From positions 19,406,001-19,470,000 of the forward strand of contig OX419760.1 in the NCBI GenBank assembly GCA_948567375.1: 64,000 nt of DNA. Reading direction: 5' to 3'. Shown one piece after another: positions 50,529-63,568 of the stretch. Position numbers and translations under genes: made by a program. The stretch is from Lunularia cruciata. Lineage: Eukaryota > Streptophyta > Marchantiopsida > Lunulariales > Lunulariaceae. The notes under the pieces were generated by a model, which worked only from the letters and a program-made list of their open reading frames with translations, was not told the origin of the DNA and did no database searches. Positions within the stretch are counted from its first letter, which is position 1; the number at the start of each line of letters is the position of its first letter.

Positions 50529-50689
50529 TTAGACAGTGTATGTTCATTGCTCTACTGAAAGCATTGGTTGGTGCAATACAGAGGATAGCAATCACACTAG
50601 GTGATGTTTCATCGAATGCTTTGGTAGTTTGTAGACCTTTCGACCTTAGTTGCAACAATATCGAAACTATTGAGGTCTAACTTCCATGT

Positions 50690-50745
50690 ACCGCTTGATG
50701 GAGTTTTCCCATCCTTCATGTGTTTTGCGCAATCGCCCTTTCGCA
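50690..50745. repeat. Dispersed hairpin repeat, copy 1
   Basis: CGCTTGATGG...TCCCATCCTTCATG...CAATCGCCCTTTC, matching copies at 57193-57236 and 57845-57902. Confidence 0.6.
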
Positions 50746-50912
50746 TAAGTGTATGATGTGATGTGGAATTCTAAGTACTGTATACGAATCCCCTTAAAGA
50801 AAGTATAGTGGTGCATACTTACACAAACGTATCATAGATCATGGATGCCATGCATGTTCCAAGTACGATACTCTCCAAGAATAAACTTTTGACAATACCC
50901 AAGAATAATATG

Positions 50913-51026
50913 ATCCCTTTCGGTTACGGTATGGTTTTCTCATATCAATTGTTGGGGTTCTTTAGGGTTCTTTATCTATTTGCGATATCTTCATTAGGAT
51001 TGTATGGTGTTATTACGGCAGGCTGG
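50913..51026 (+). pseudogene. nad1-like mitochondrial DNA fragment in the nucleus (NUMT)
   Basis: The translation [10 protein letters not shown] followed by [19 protein letters not shown] resembles plant mitochondrial NADH dehydrogenase subunit 1 (nad1), which reads [22 protein letters not shown]. The similarity stops right after GW, near a known plant nad1 intron position, and no other nad1 sequence is seen around it. An extra ~5 residues separate the two blocks. It is best read as a small, partly altered piece of mitochondrial DNA moved to the nucleus. A chance membrane-like frame is the alternative. Confidence 0.55.
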
Positions 51027-52445
51027 GCAAAAGCCAAGACTCGCTTGGTGGAACGACAAACATGGCAGACTCAAGATCTGTTTTCAACGGATTATCGGTT
51101 TAAATCCGATAGCGAGTTTAATCATATGAGCAGGTAGATAGATATGAGCTGAAAGTATACACACCTTCCTTGCAGCTAGACATATCCCGGTTCAAGTGAC
51201 CGAATTGTTTTACTGTATAGTAATCAAGTTTCATGTTCAAGTTTCATGTTCGAGGATGTTCAAGTCCCTATCCTCTTCTGTACCCTCTCGCAGCTTGTGA
51301 ACGATGTAGGAACCGATGTAACCGCACCGGACAAGTGGAAACCTTCATTGCATGATTTCCCAAAGAAGTTCAGAACGAAATCAAACAATTTTAAGTGACC
51401 AGAGGCAATGCACATCTTCCTACATGACAATTCTGCACATGTAGGCGTGATCATTTATGGAGAAGTCCACCCTTCGAGAAATGTGGTGCAAAGCTTTTCA
51501 ACGAAGGAGTTACGAAGTGTAGACACGTTTTAACTCCTGACGGCAATTTAATTCCCACCGAGAAACAAAATGACAAGCGACTACAAGAAAGAAAATGACA
51601 TGAGTCTCTGGGATACTAAACCACAATTGGCAACGCAGACGCTGTCGGCGAGCTTGTGTACACAACTGACAGAAAGAGAACTTTCTCCTGTTTCTCCTCG
51701 ATCGTGGTGTGGATGACTTTTCCCGCTCTACTCACGTGGGGATGCCTTGACGAGAGTAGCATAGGGCATACACTGTATAACGATGTCGGATTATCGTAAA
51801 TTCTCCCGTACCTCTCCCGCCGGGACCTAAGGACATTCCAGTTGCAGGAAAGTTCATGATATTTCCATCTAGTGTGTCGGCGTCGCCAGTTTATGTGGGA
51901 TGTCTAAACGGGAAAGATGGGAAACTCAGTTGAAAGGTGAGTCCTGCTAAGTTTAGTGAAACCCTAGGGGGACAAGAAGCACACAGGTTCCACAGAGTGA
52001 CAGTACTGAGCCAACTCGATTGTTAGAATCGATCGCTTGAATTTGAATCCGGAATTCGGAATTTCACAAGATCCTGTCTGGATCTTTTCACAGGGGCGGC
52101 GCATCCGCTCCTAATATTTATTTACGCGAGGAGATCGGGGCAAGATTGTCCTGATCGGTCCAAATGTGGGGGTGTAATGATTTGATTGTGTGGATTGATT
52201 TCTGGTGATCGGTAAAATTACCACGGAAACTCACTGTGAATTCTTCGTTTGACGGTTGAGTCAGTGCCAGCAAACTGGAGGAGAAGAATTCTCGTTTCAG
52301 GATGTTGCGCCTTCGCTAAGCTCGATATTGTGCAGGAATTGACTTGTGGTGTTTCCGATCGATGGTATCAAGATGTTGAAGGTTCTGTACCTTGGTCGAG
52401 GGGAGGAAGAGAGTGTACAGAAAGCCTGAATTATAGTTCGGAGTC
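51027..52445. other. Upstream region of the mitochondrial carrier gene
   Basis: No gene was recognised. The last ~400 bp, with a short upstream open frame at 52249-52497 overlapping the start in another frame, is probably 5' UTR. Confidence 0.45.
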
Positions 52446-55306
52446 ATGGCAAGCTCGTCGAATGCTTTTGAGGAGTCACGGAGAGCTCTGTTCGTGAGGC
52501 ACGGGACAGCTCTCTTAGGAGGAGTCGCTAGTGAGACTGCCTTCTTTTATCCGATTGACACGCTCAAAACACTTCTGCAGGTCTTTTTCTTGCTTGTACG
52601 ATATTTATTTCAGTGTAGGTGCGGTCTCAGTACAGTAATTTATGAAAAGGAGAAGCAGTTTTAGATTTTGGCAATTTGTGATGACATTATGCTCCTCGCC
52701 TTTGTCTCTGCCACTACTAAACTAATAGGTAATTATTTCATAGCAAGCTTCTCTTTTACAAATTTCAATTCAAATTTCAAATCAGCACCTTGTGGATTAG
52801 AGTATGTTCTTTGGACCAGAGATTGACAGGCGGAACTGATTTCACCGTGCACAATTTTTCGTGAAGAAGTTATTGTCACATCTAGCACTTCGAAAAAATG
52901 AGTATGTCCTCATTTGCATCTAACACGTGCGTCGAAGCTGTAGATTTTCTTGTACAAAGATTTTTTTTCGAGGATCTAGATGCTTATGCGTCCAGCTGAT
53001 ATGTTATTGAGATGATTTGATTTCAGTAAGACATCTTATTCCTAGATTTTGCTGTTCTATAAAATTCATCAGAGCACTGTATGTGCTGAATTTGTTCTAA
53101 GGATCTAGATGCTTGTACGTCCAGGTAATATGTTATTGACATCCTTTGATTTCGTAAGACATCTCATTCCTAGATTTTGCTGTCCTAGATAGTTTATCAG
53201 AGCTCTCGGTATATGCTGACGTGTCTGAACAGGTGAATGCCAGTGCAGGAAAGCAATTGGGAGTATCCGCTGTGGTGGAAGGTGTGTCGAAGTCCTCTGG
53301 CTTTACAGGTCTGTTGTTCTCCTTTTTGCATCTGTATGAATCTATTATCTGGTATTATCTGCTATGGGTTGTTGTATGGATATCGTGATGAGGTATAATA
53401 TGTGTTCTTAGATACGAGTCAGACCGACCGGGAACTTGGTATCTTTGAGTCACACACTGGGGACCTTCTGCCGTCTTCTCTTCTTCATTGTGAAAGCTTA
53501 AGTTTGCATTTCCTGCATCAAGCGGAGAAATCTGGATTCTGGGAACACTCACCCGTGCAATGGATCATCCAATCTAAGTCATGGGATCCGGAACGGTGAT
53601 CAATAATCGCTGATACGGTTCAGCAAATCTGTTTGTCAGGACTGTATGGAGGCATATGGTGGCAATTGCTGGGGAGAGTCCCTACCTTAGGGGTACGATT
53701 CGGAGTTTATGAACTCATGACGGCATTTTATGCAGGTACCGTTTTTTGCCTTCTCTTAATTGCATTGAAATACCGCCGTAGTCAGGATAATTACAGGTGG
53801 AGCTAAGAGACGTGATTTCTACTGCTCCTCAGCTCGAAACAAGGTAGACATTTGGCTCTGTATTTCCAAGGGACAGTATGAATGCTTGTAGTCGTTATTC
53901 TCTGCCTGCTAAATATTTGACTTGCACGTCTTGATTCTTCTTGTGGTGCAGATGGACGTAGTGACAGGTTCGTGAGTCTATCAGAGTCTTTCCTTGCTGG
54001 CCTTACTGCTGGGGCAGTTGAATCACTTGTCTCCACCCCCTTTGATTTTCTGAAGGTCAGGGCACAGATTACTGGTGCTACCACAGGTGAAGTGAAAGTA
54101 CAAGGAGAAAATTTTCAAGTAAAGTCGTCTAAAGCCCTCCCCAACTTACCGGTCAATATATCTAATAGTGCGCACTGGGATCGAATAAGACGTTCCCTTT
54201 CGCTATTACCTTCACGAACTCCAGATATTGCTGCCGAACTCAAGAATTATCCTTGGTTAGCCACAGGATCCGGGCAGCCGCCACTTGTGAAAGATGTTGG
54301 GGGCCTTAGAGGAGCTGTTAATCTCGAAGGCTTGAAAGTACTTTGGAGGGGGCTTCGTCCTGGTATTTACCGGGATGCGATGTATGGTGGATTCTTCTTC
54401 TGTGGGTGGCAATTCCTTGATGACCTTGCTACTGAATGGAGGGCATACATGATGGATCCTCCCCCCACGTCAGTACACTCTACATATCCACTGTTTTGGC
54501 ACACCTTCATTCTTACAAATAACGGATTGTCTACCTATCGTTGATGTGGAAAGTTTTCCATTAATCCAGTCCTCACGCTATTTGATGGCATCATATTTTC
54601 ATACAAAATTGTGGTAGATGTTGATCGATTGAAGTTAGTATTCGGTGGAGTGAAATGAGTAAACGGGTTCACTGTTTGCTTTCAATATTACGTTCAAAAG
54701 TCCAGGTGAAGTTCCAACCTTCGCCGATATGTGGTATCCATCTGAATCTTCGTATCGGAGTTGAGTAGCTCAATCTTCGTATAGATATCACTCTGCAGAG
54801 TCAGGAATCAAGAATTGCAGATCCATGGGTCTGATGAACATTTTTAGTGTAATACAGGAATTGGGACGAAGTTCCTCCATCGTCTCCTTGGCAGCTAAGT
54901 ATGACGGCAGGAATCGCTGCATCGTTTGCAGCCACAGCATCACATACTTTCGATTCAGCGAAGACTAGGGTTCAAGCCACTGTTGTGCCTAAGGTACGTG
55001 CCGTGCCACTATCGTCACCCCCTTTAGTGCTTGCGGCATGACCATCTTGGAGTCTAAATGCATCTTGAGCACTAGTTAGGCCTGAAACTTGTACTTGTTT
55101 TGCAGTATTTGACCGTGGAAAGGGAACTTTTGAAGTGGAAAGCACCAGGAAGCTGGTTCGAGAGTATAGTAGGGCTGAGTCCCTTCGATCGACCTTTTCT
55201 AAGAAGAGCTCTTGGTCTCAGAGCTTTGCAGCATGGTCTTGGCACCTTCGCTCTTATTTTGACCTATCATACGGCGGTGCAGGCAGCTACCTTAAGAAAA
55301 CGGTAA
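52446..55306 (+). CDS. Mitochondrial carrier (SLC25) family protein (six exons)
   Basis: Predicted exons are 52446-52580, 53233-53308, 53640-53735, 53952-54468, 54858-54993 and 55106-55306. All have GT/AG borders and consistent phases, giving 386 residues. Three carrier repeats are seen. Repeat 1 has PIDTLKTLLQ (36-45) followed by LYGGIWWQLLGRVPTLGVRFGVYE. Repeat 2 has PFDFLKVRAQ (132-141) with an unusually long matrix loop (~142-225) before the VLWRGLRPGIYRDAMYGGFFF helix. Repeat 3 has TFDSAKTRVQ (305-314), where the usual proline of PxDxxK is replaced by threonine. Such proteins exchange metabolites across the mitochondrial, or occasionally plastid, envelope. The substrate cannot be deduced from these motifs. 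The start is the first ATG before repeat 1; there is no presequence, as is usual for the family. Confidence 0.88.
52971..53215. repeat. ~129 bp tandem duplication inside carrier intron 1
   Basis: AGGATCTAGATGCTT starts copies at 52971 and 53100. Both contain GTCCAG, ATATGTTATTGA, AAGACATCT and CCTAGATTTTGCTGT in the same order, and they differ at many sites. Confidence 0.8.
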
Positions 55307-57192
55307 CACAACTCTAGGTTGTAGCTTGATTTCGTGGTGCGATATCATCTGTGAGAGCTGTACAGAATTCTGACTTGTATGGTATGGTACAATGAGGGCA
55401 GTCTTCCAAATCGATGAATTGAAGTTTTCCCCCATTTTAGACCAGATCTCAATCTGGACTGTAATAAGAATGGAAGTTTGGAGCAGCTTAAGTTGGTGGG
55501 CACTATTGGCTTTGTGCTAAGGCACACTGACAATCTTTATTCAGGAGCCTAGATCAGTAGAAACGTGCTGAGAGAAGTCGGATCTTTCCAACACTGTACG
55601 TCCACTTTTCGGGTCGAGGTTCAATGGTTGTGGTTCGTTCACTAAGTTCTTTATCTCGACAGTCATGTCTCAGGACCTGCACCGTTCTGTAGAAAATTAA
55701 TCAAACTTTATCTCCACCTGTGACCCGCTCTGTCATTCTGTCAAGTGGATTCTGTGTGCTCTGGTGAGTGTTTCGCGTCGTATATCAAGAGCATCACATG
55801 TTACAACACCAGAACTACCTCAGACATTCTCGTAGTTGGCCTTTTTGAATGGAAGTGGTTAAGTACTTCGGTGCGAGGCTAATATCCATGGACAACAATT
55901 CTGTGACAGACTATCAATGTCTTTGAGTGAGGTTAAAAATCTCCGGACAAAGGACAGTCATCTCAGAGTCAGAAAATCTAGGTTCACAATAAGTGATCAG
56001 ACACAAACAGATGCGAGCGAATTCCTCGGTACGTGAGCTTTGTACCAATTTGGTATATACTTAAAAAGTGCAGCAGCCGAGAGCATGCATGGTTTGCAGT
56101 TGGAAAGTAAGTTGTAACAGGAGCACGTCCCAGGGACTTCTCATCAGCCAAGGACAGTCAGACGGCCAATATTGAGCTCATACAAACCCGTGGTGAGCAC
56201 TATTCACGATCTGTGCCCAAAAGTACAAACGATGAACAGAAGTAGCCAATTAAAGACGTGGTTTAGCTACGAGAGAAGATGCGGTTTATTCCGATTATAG
56301 CAAAAAATTTGTAGCCCACGGTTCAAGGTTATGGAGTACGATGGAAGCAACATCATACGAAAGACAAAGGCATCATTGAGAACTTAGCTAACCACCACCT
56401 GCGATCAACAGTGAAAGTGAGATAAGCTCAAGGATATGGAACACTCATAACTGCTACAGACTGCGTGCGCTCTTATCACCTGAACTGATAACAGTCCAAC
56501 ATACTTGACATCATCATTACCATATAAGGTTGACTGATATGCATCAGAAGTGAGACGGGTTGGGCACTTCTCTCGAGTAACTTCCGAAAGTGCTACTCTC
56601 TTCCTTCGTAGTCGCAAAGCCCTATGGATTCTCTCCTTTCATCCTTCCGTCACACGAAGGCCATGCCATGCCATCCCTCCGTCCCTCCATCTTACTACAG
56701 GAATAAGGTTGCTCAGTCTCATTACCACAGAGCAGCACGCTTGAGACCCCCCACAGTGTTGGTCATGGTAATCGCTTTAGAACGTTTCAGGAAAACGATA
56801 TCAGGACAACGTTTGACACTCACCTCTTTATCGAAGTTGCAGTTACACCAGTAGTTTCGAGGACAAAATGCACACCAGTGTTACAATATATTACTACACT
56901 AAGCTATACTACAACCCTCACAAACCTCAGTTTTCTCCTGTCCATGACTACCGTATTCACTGCGATAACTGATTCCTCAAATCCAGTAAACTGGGCTTCA
57001 CTCACCATTGTCTCCAAGCTCAAATAGTAGGCATGGAATCTTCAGTACAGCCAATAAGACAAGATCGAAACTGCTCTTCGCACGGCACTTCGTCGTACTG
57101 TCTGATTGTAATCATGTTCCACCTACCTATATTCAGGATTTGAACTCAAAATGGGCATGAGCACCATTTTGCTTCTTATGTTTTATCCTTGT
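55307..57192. other. Downstream spacer of the carrier gene
   Basis: Presumed 3' UTR followed by sequence with only short unconvincing frames. No gene was recognised. Confidence 0.45.
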
Positions 57193-57236
57193 TCGGTTTG
57201 ATGGGGTCTTCCCATCCTTCATGCGGTCGCCTTTTC
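57193..57236. repeat. Dispersed hairpin repeat, copy 2
   Basis: TCGGTTTGATGGGGTCTTCC then CATCCTTCATGCGGTCGCCTTTT. It shares its core with 57845-57902 and 50690-50745. Confidence 0.65.
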
Positions 57237-57844
57237 CTTCTTATCCTAAGCGGTTGCCTTTTCTATTTGAACCCACTGCCAATGTGGATGATGAATCACT
57301 TGGGTGTAGGAACAAAGACCGAACAGACATCCCTTTACCAGGATTTCCAACGTTTAGATGCTGCCAAATGTGACTTTTGTCAAGTTCTTCGTCTTCATCT
57401 ACTAGTACTACCACAACTGTGTACTTTATCCACTTTGTTTGAATTCCTCTTCGGACAGATAGACTATACTCTGATTGTTCGCCACACCTAGCGTCCATAA
57501 CTAACGACGAGTGCTTGTGTCGTCTGATCAGTATTTGAGTACCCACTTACTGTATGTCCTCACTTAGTCCATGTTGTGCGTGATAGTTGATCTTTAGAAG
57601 CAGCCAATTCTTCCTTGAGGATTGCCACCAAAGGTTTTGGTTTCCCGTCCGTTAGATGACAAGCTGGGCCCAGGCCAAACATGTATTAGTGAGGAGGTTA
57701 ATTCAGAATTGTTGTGTCTCCCTGCTATGGATGTAGTAAGGACAGTACTAATTTAAAATTACGGAGAGCGTGCGACAAGTTGCCTAGTTAACATTACCTA
57801 CATCTCTAGTTTATTGAGGGTTAGCACCATTTTACCTATTTTGT

Positions 57845-57902
57845 ACGGCTTGATGGATGGGGTCTTCCCATCCTTCATGTTTTCTACGCGGTCGCCTTTC
57901 CA
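57845..57902. repeat. Dispersed hairpin repeat, copy 3
   Basis: The fullest copy. GGATGGG (57855-57861) pairs with CCCATCC (57867-57873) across a five-base loop, followed by TTCATG and CGCGGTCGCCTTTCC. Confidence 0.65.
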
Positions 57903-60900
57903 CCGTTTAATATTCGCTTAACTCATTTCAGACTGTTTGTAATCCAAAGGATTCATAGGTTTTTATCTAGGTCCCCACTAATACCGTGCTCGGTCTATCT
58001 TCTTTTGATATCATAGATTTGACTCCATGAACCGCCTATTAGTGAGTAATTTTGCGGACCCATCATTGACTGAATGTATAGTACTGTAGTTTTTCTTCAC
58101 CATGTTCCAACTTACCAGGGATGTTCGCACCAATATGTGTCTACAATATTTTTCTGCTACTGCAATGTATGTTCTCCAAAAGTTAGCGATTGGGTAATGA
58201 CAACGTTGACTACTACCAGCAGTGTCTAGAGTTGATGATTGATTATCTGTCTTGTTCCTCCGCCATTGAGTACTCAACTTTCTCCATCTCTCCCTTCATA
58301 GGGTTCACTCAAGTTCTTAATTCTAACATTGATGCTTAGCTAGTGAATTGTGGTCAAGTATACACACTCCTGGATAATTGATTCATTTGCATAGCCATCC
58401 ATTATTTGTAAACTCATCACGTCTAAAGTACGTTGCTGGAGATTCAAGCCTACATGCCTTATGTACCATAATAGGTTGTATTATGAATGATAATCGTTCA
58501 GTGATGACAACTACCATAGAGTAGAATCATCATGTTGCGGACGAAAACAAACGAACGGAGTTTACCTTCCGTCCGTCCGGTCACTGGCCGATTGCATGCT
58601 TATTCTCGTACACTTAGCGTTCGACTCCAGATACTAACTGTGACCTGCCAGTGACGCAAGGTATGAGCGGATGAAATACCAAGTTAGAACATAATGTCTA
58701 AAGTGAAACATGTGGGAAACTATGATATTTCTTTATTTACGCAAAAACTTATAGCGTTTACTCATTTCGATAAAATTTCAGTTTCATTCGAAATGAAAAT
58801 AATGTCTCATATATATGCATAAGGGACTCTTTCCAGTTTATTTTGCTTAACGTTTATGGGAAATAAGGAATTCGATCAATAATAAAGCATGCTTTTTCAC
58901 TTGCTCAGAGAATATATTAAAAATTAAAGTAATCTTTCAAACTTAAGAATACATCCGAAAGTTGAGTTTTCAATTTTTGGAAAGTATGGTTTCTAGAAGA
59001 CCACATCAATAAATAATTAAAAACTTTTATAGGAATAATGGGAAAAACTCTATTTTATGTAAAACAAAACAAAAAGTCCGTATACGGTCTCGGGCAGAAA
59101 GCAAGGTCCGTGTGAAGCCGAGCCACTTTGTGGTTCGGAAGCAGACCATTTCTTTCTTTACGGAGGTTGTTGCAAGCGCCGTTCTCGGCAAAGGGAGAAC
59201 ACGAGCTTCTGGCTAAGCTAAGCTAAGCTTCTAGCTAAGCACGAGCCGGCTGGCCCTTCTAATTCGTTTCTAATAGATTTGTTACGATTTTAGTCAACTT
59301 TGTCATCGCGTGTTGTTGCAAGTATTTTGCCGAGCATTACTGGGACAAAAAAAAACCTACAAGCCATACGAAACTCGGCTTTTCCGGTTAGTTAGGCGTG
59401 TGAGGTAGCCGTAAGCTTTTTATTGTGCCGAGAGGACACGAGTCCCCCTGGTACTCTTTTAATATTCTTAAATGAACATATGACAAAATAAAAAATACTT
59501 GCTACTCTAATGAATCCTTTTTTAATTTGGACCTCAAAAGCGCGACCATGTACTTTACTAGAGGTACTTCTGTACGAGTGCACAGCGTCTTTTATATTTG
59601 AGGTGATGTTGGGAAGTCGCGCAAGCAGCCAACGCGGAATACACTCGAGCATTCAGGGCAGGGGGAAGCGGAGGGAATGGAATGTTCCGTTCGAGTAAGA
59701 CAAAAAGGACAAAAGGTTTTGTTCTGTACCGCGAGATGGTGAGCTAAATCCAGCACAGGAGTACGGCATGGCCCATCCGTCAGGAAGCAGCAGTCTCACT
59801 CCATCCAATGATTCTCTGACGGAGAGTACCTACCTCACCTTGGTTCGTCGGCCTATCTATCCATCTACTGTCGTCTCCTCCGTTGCGCGGATTGCAGTAG
59901 CTATGAAATCCTCAGAAGATAATGATGTAGATATCCCCTTCACCTTTCCCGTATCTGTCTATTGATTACTTGTTCTCTATTAGTGGATGGATTGGTTTTA
60001 CACAAACACGGTCAGAGATTTTACACGAGTTTTAAGTGGTTCTTAATTTTTAAATGGTCATCGCAGCACTATAGATTTGGTGAAGGAAGTTGGGGAATAT
60101 TTCCAATGGGAGGGAGGCTGACCTTTTCTAGTGTCTTCCTTTCCTTCAATCGGGTGCACGAAGAATAACCATAGTGCATGAATCAATTTCAGAGCAAGAC
60201 TGTACTCTACTAACCCCCTTCTCAACTTGATGAATTCGTGATGGACAAAGCTTTGGATAAATCAGACTAGGAATAGACAGCGCCACCTAATAGTTAACTA
60301 AGATGGATAAGTTTTGGAATACACGGGGTAAAAGCATAAATAAATCCAAATCTATGAAGCAAAAGGAAAGGACTAATGGAAAAAAAGGCACAATAGAAAG
60401 ATGCTAGTAATAATAATAAAGTAATAATTCTTATAAGTATAATCTAAAAGGAAAGACTGACGAAACAAAAGGTCAAAAAAATATTTATATTTATTATTAG
60501 TTCTTATAAACGTAAGTTGTAAAAACATCAACTACAGGCCAAATTTCTCTTAAGAAGTATATATATATATATAGAGAGAGAGAGTTATATTACTAATATA
60601 CGAGACAAATTCTATTGCAGTCAACTCTTCCTAAGTTTTTCTTAATAAGTCTCAAATGAAAGGTATGAAATTTTACATGTGTGAAAGTAGTTTTTTATTC
60701 TAATATGATTTTCTGATATAGTTTTTTTATTTAAACATTAAAACCCTAAACTCTAAATTTTTTCTTGTCCTGAACCATTGGATCAACCAAAATCCCAAGC
60801 CAGACATAACTTGGATATGTTTCCTTTTCCATTGTTTCTCAACGTGAAGTGGTGCAGTGGCGAAGCCAAGGACATCGTCTAGTATGATTGTGGTTATAGA

Positions 60901-61648
60901 TGTCGTCGCACGGTTATTATGATGATGGAAGCTGTTGCTTGTTTTTGTAAACCTATCGTGTGAGAGCATTGCAGTGATAGGGACTCTTCGTTGAGAATAT
61001 AATGTGAACTTCCTTAGAGGGCAAGTTCCTTAGAGGTAAAATGTGATGTGCAATGGTACCTAGAAACCAACACTTGATATGCCTTATTAGATTTCTTTCT
61101 TGAACCATTCGGAGCAGCAAAACATCCAGATTAATTTTCTCCGAAGTTTGGAGCAAATGAGAAACAATTGCTAGTATTGGATAAGTCAGTGTTTCTGCTC
61201 TTCTTGTTTGTCCTACACGTAAAAACATTAAACCGAACAATGAAAAAATGATTTCTGTACAAGCTGGACAGTACGATCAGGATACGAGAACTTGAATATA
61301 CTGACCTTCTAACTTATCACCTATTGTAGCAATTATAAATCCACATGTGTAAAATACACTCTTGATCAAGTACTGATTATCCACTCTCAATCATTTACAA
61401 ACTGAAAAGCTTGTGCAAAAGACAAAAGGTGACAAATTGAGAATTGTATTGTAATTCTGAAAAAGGTGATGTTCCCCGAACTGAGAAGAGGTTTTCCCTT
61501 TAAGCCTAGTGGGAAGTCGAAGTTGTACATCCTTCTTCAAAATCCGTGTCTATGTATGCTGATTCTTTCCAATTAAGGAACACATGGAAAAGAACGAACG
61601 CCGTACTGTGAAGTCAATTCGCCCACTATTGTAATCCCCACCTTCAAT

Positions 61649-61668
61649 CCTAAACCCTAAACCCTAAC
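61649..61668. repeat. Short interstitial telomere-type repeat
   Basis: CCTAAACCCTAAACCCTAAC, about 2.5 units of the plant CCCTAAA telomere repeat. Too short to mark an old chromosome end; single copies act as telo-boxes in plant promoters. Confidence 0.7.
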
Positions 61669-62190
61669 ATTAGACCTAAATGACTAGGTGTAGATCCCAC
61701 TCAAAAAGGCAATTAGCTGACTAACATGACAAAGAGTTTTAACTCAAGAGACCCACTAGGATGTAGGGGAAATAAGAAAAGAAATTTATAGTATTTATTT
61801 CTAGATAAAGGACAATTATCGCATGAATTAAAAGAGAAAATGTGTAAATTCAATTTTCGAAAATAATGACCAAGGGAGAAGAGGTAGTTCCCTCGGATTT
61901 TGATCAAAGTGTACTGAAGGAAAAACTAAAATGAAAAACACTTAAAATAGAATGGTTAGTTAGATAATCCTCCAATTTCACTCATTTTCAATATGATTTT
62001 TATATACAACAGAAAGGGCCTGTTAGATGGGAAGGTATACTCGCTTAATTTTTGAGTAGATGAATCGTTAATATACGACATTGAGTCAAGAGGGATTAGC
62101 TCAAAAACTTTATACATTGATTTGATTTGTGTTGAGCCTCCGGACCGCTGAAACTAGGGGGTATGGTAGACATTCCGTTGTCTTTGTTGC

Positions 62191-62240
62191 TATAATAATA
62201 ATAATAATAATAATAAGTATTATTAGTATTATTATTATTT
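62191..62240. repeat. Palindromic TAA/ATT microsatellite
   Basis: A run of TAA units (62191-62216) is followed by ATT-rich units, so the tract can fold on itself. Confidence 0.8.
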
Positions 62241-63568
62241 AAATACATGAATAAAAATAATTTTCTCAAAATATATTTTTCTTGTGGGATGAGATGATTC
62301 TACTTAGTTTGCCTTTTACCTTCTATGAATAAATTTTCTTTCCCCCTTATTAATGAATTTATTCTAATTTCTTAAGTTTTTAATAATAGGACATTATCTT
62401 TAGAAGTGGGTAGTAGAATCTTTCTTGAGGGTAAGGATAAAAAGTTGAATGATGAAACTAGAGAGTGATTTACAAGCAAAGCTATGATTAGAATCATATA
62501 TCTTTGTATTTACTGTTATGCACTATTTGAAGTAGATGATATATTGTATAAAACTAATCTGCTAATAAAAGGAAACCGAAGCACATACTCTCACAGAAAA
62601 TTGATAATGAAATATTTTTGTGTTGTGTGAGACTATATCTTCCATACTACGGAGAGAGCTACATATAATTTGCATCAGTCGTCTGATAACTATGCATCAC
62701 CGATTTAACAACAATAGAAATATAGTTATATTTAATAGACGAATAAAAGTATAACATCTAAAAAAATAAATGGATAAAAGTGTAACATATAGCATTATCA
62801 AAGGTAGAAAGAAATTCTAGTAGAAACGTCCTACTAGATCTATATCTTAAGCTAGTTGCGCCATGCTATATAATTTGAATGAATCACCTTCCTTGGATGT
62901 ATCTAATATTTACAGCTTAACCCGACTTAAGCTGTACGAATTAACTCACCCCAAACCTCGAGTACCAGGTAACGTAGAGTCAAGTAAAAAGCATAGCTGG
63001 TACCAGACAGGATAGCGTGAGCCCGAATAATGCAGGACGTGAAATGATGAGGGGCTTGTGTCATGCGTGTGGAGCGAGCATGCAACCGTGCGTATGCTGC
63101 ATGGTTGTCCTGTCTCACCGTATGCCGTATACGGGATGGACGGAACAATCACCCTCTGGACGGAAATAGGAGCAGGTGATGAGAGTTACGTGAACGAGTG
63201 AGCAGCAGTAGCGCTAAAGCTATGGCGGAGAATACCAAAAAATAGTCTGGAAAAGGTGGAGCGCATTGATTACGAGGCGAGTATGTAAGAGCGTTCTGAT
63301 TCAGATGTTCCTCAGGGATATTTCAGAAGTTCAAGACCGAATCCCTCAAGATTCGGACTCCTGTGTGTTTGTGTCTGAGCAGAAACGATTTGTATCGCTT
63401 TCACGAGAAGAAAGAAGGCACGAGGAAAGACGGATCCGACGAACGAGAAAGAGCTTGCTGCTGCTGCTTGGTTGTTGTTGTAAGGATCTCGAGGGAAGTG
63501 GGAGAGGAGTCAGTCGTCTTGCTTTTGTGATTTAGACTGTGTCTGGTGCTGTGGCGATATCGCGAGAT

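Larger units (their letters stand above)
49369..50912. other. Intergenic region with short tandem repeats
   Basis: No gene was recognised. It contains repeated CCATGATATCATCAAAGATATATTATTT units (49968-50028 and a partial at 50072-50090), a 46 bp tandem duplication (50437-50528) and one copy of a hairpin-bearing dispersed repeat (50690-50745). Confidence 0.5.
57903..63568. other. Long AT-rich stretch without a convincing gene, ending in the upstream region of the glutaredoxin gene
   Basis: More than 5 kb with only short frames. Simple repeats occur at 60558-60584 (AT then AG) and 62191-62240 (TAA then ATT). A small telomere-type motif lies at 61649-61668. From about 63160 the sequence becomes G/C richer and purine-rich, probably the promoter and 5' UTR of the gene starting at 63569. 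Confidence 0.5.

Noticed and set aside
59392-59652. 86-residue minus-strand frame
   Set aside because: Not recognised, in AT-rich spacer, with no start or splice context.
59768-59965. 65-residue plus-strand frame starting with an ATG in Ser-rich context
   Set aside because: No family similarity and no supporting exons nearby; too short to call.
61649-61668. Possible remnant of a telomere fusion
   Set aside because: Only about 2.5 units; such motifs are common in plant promoters and spacers.
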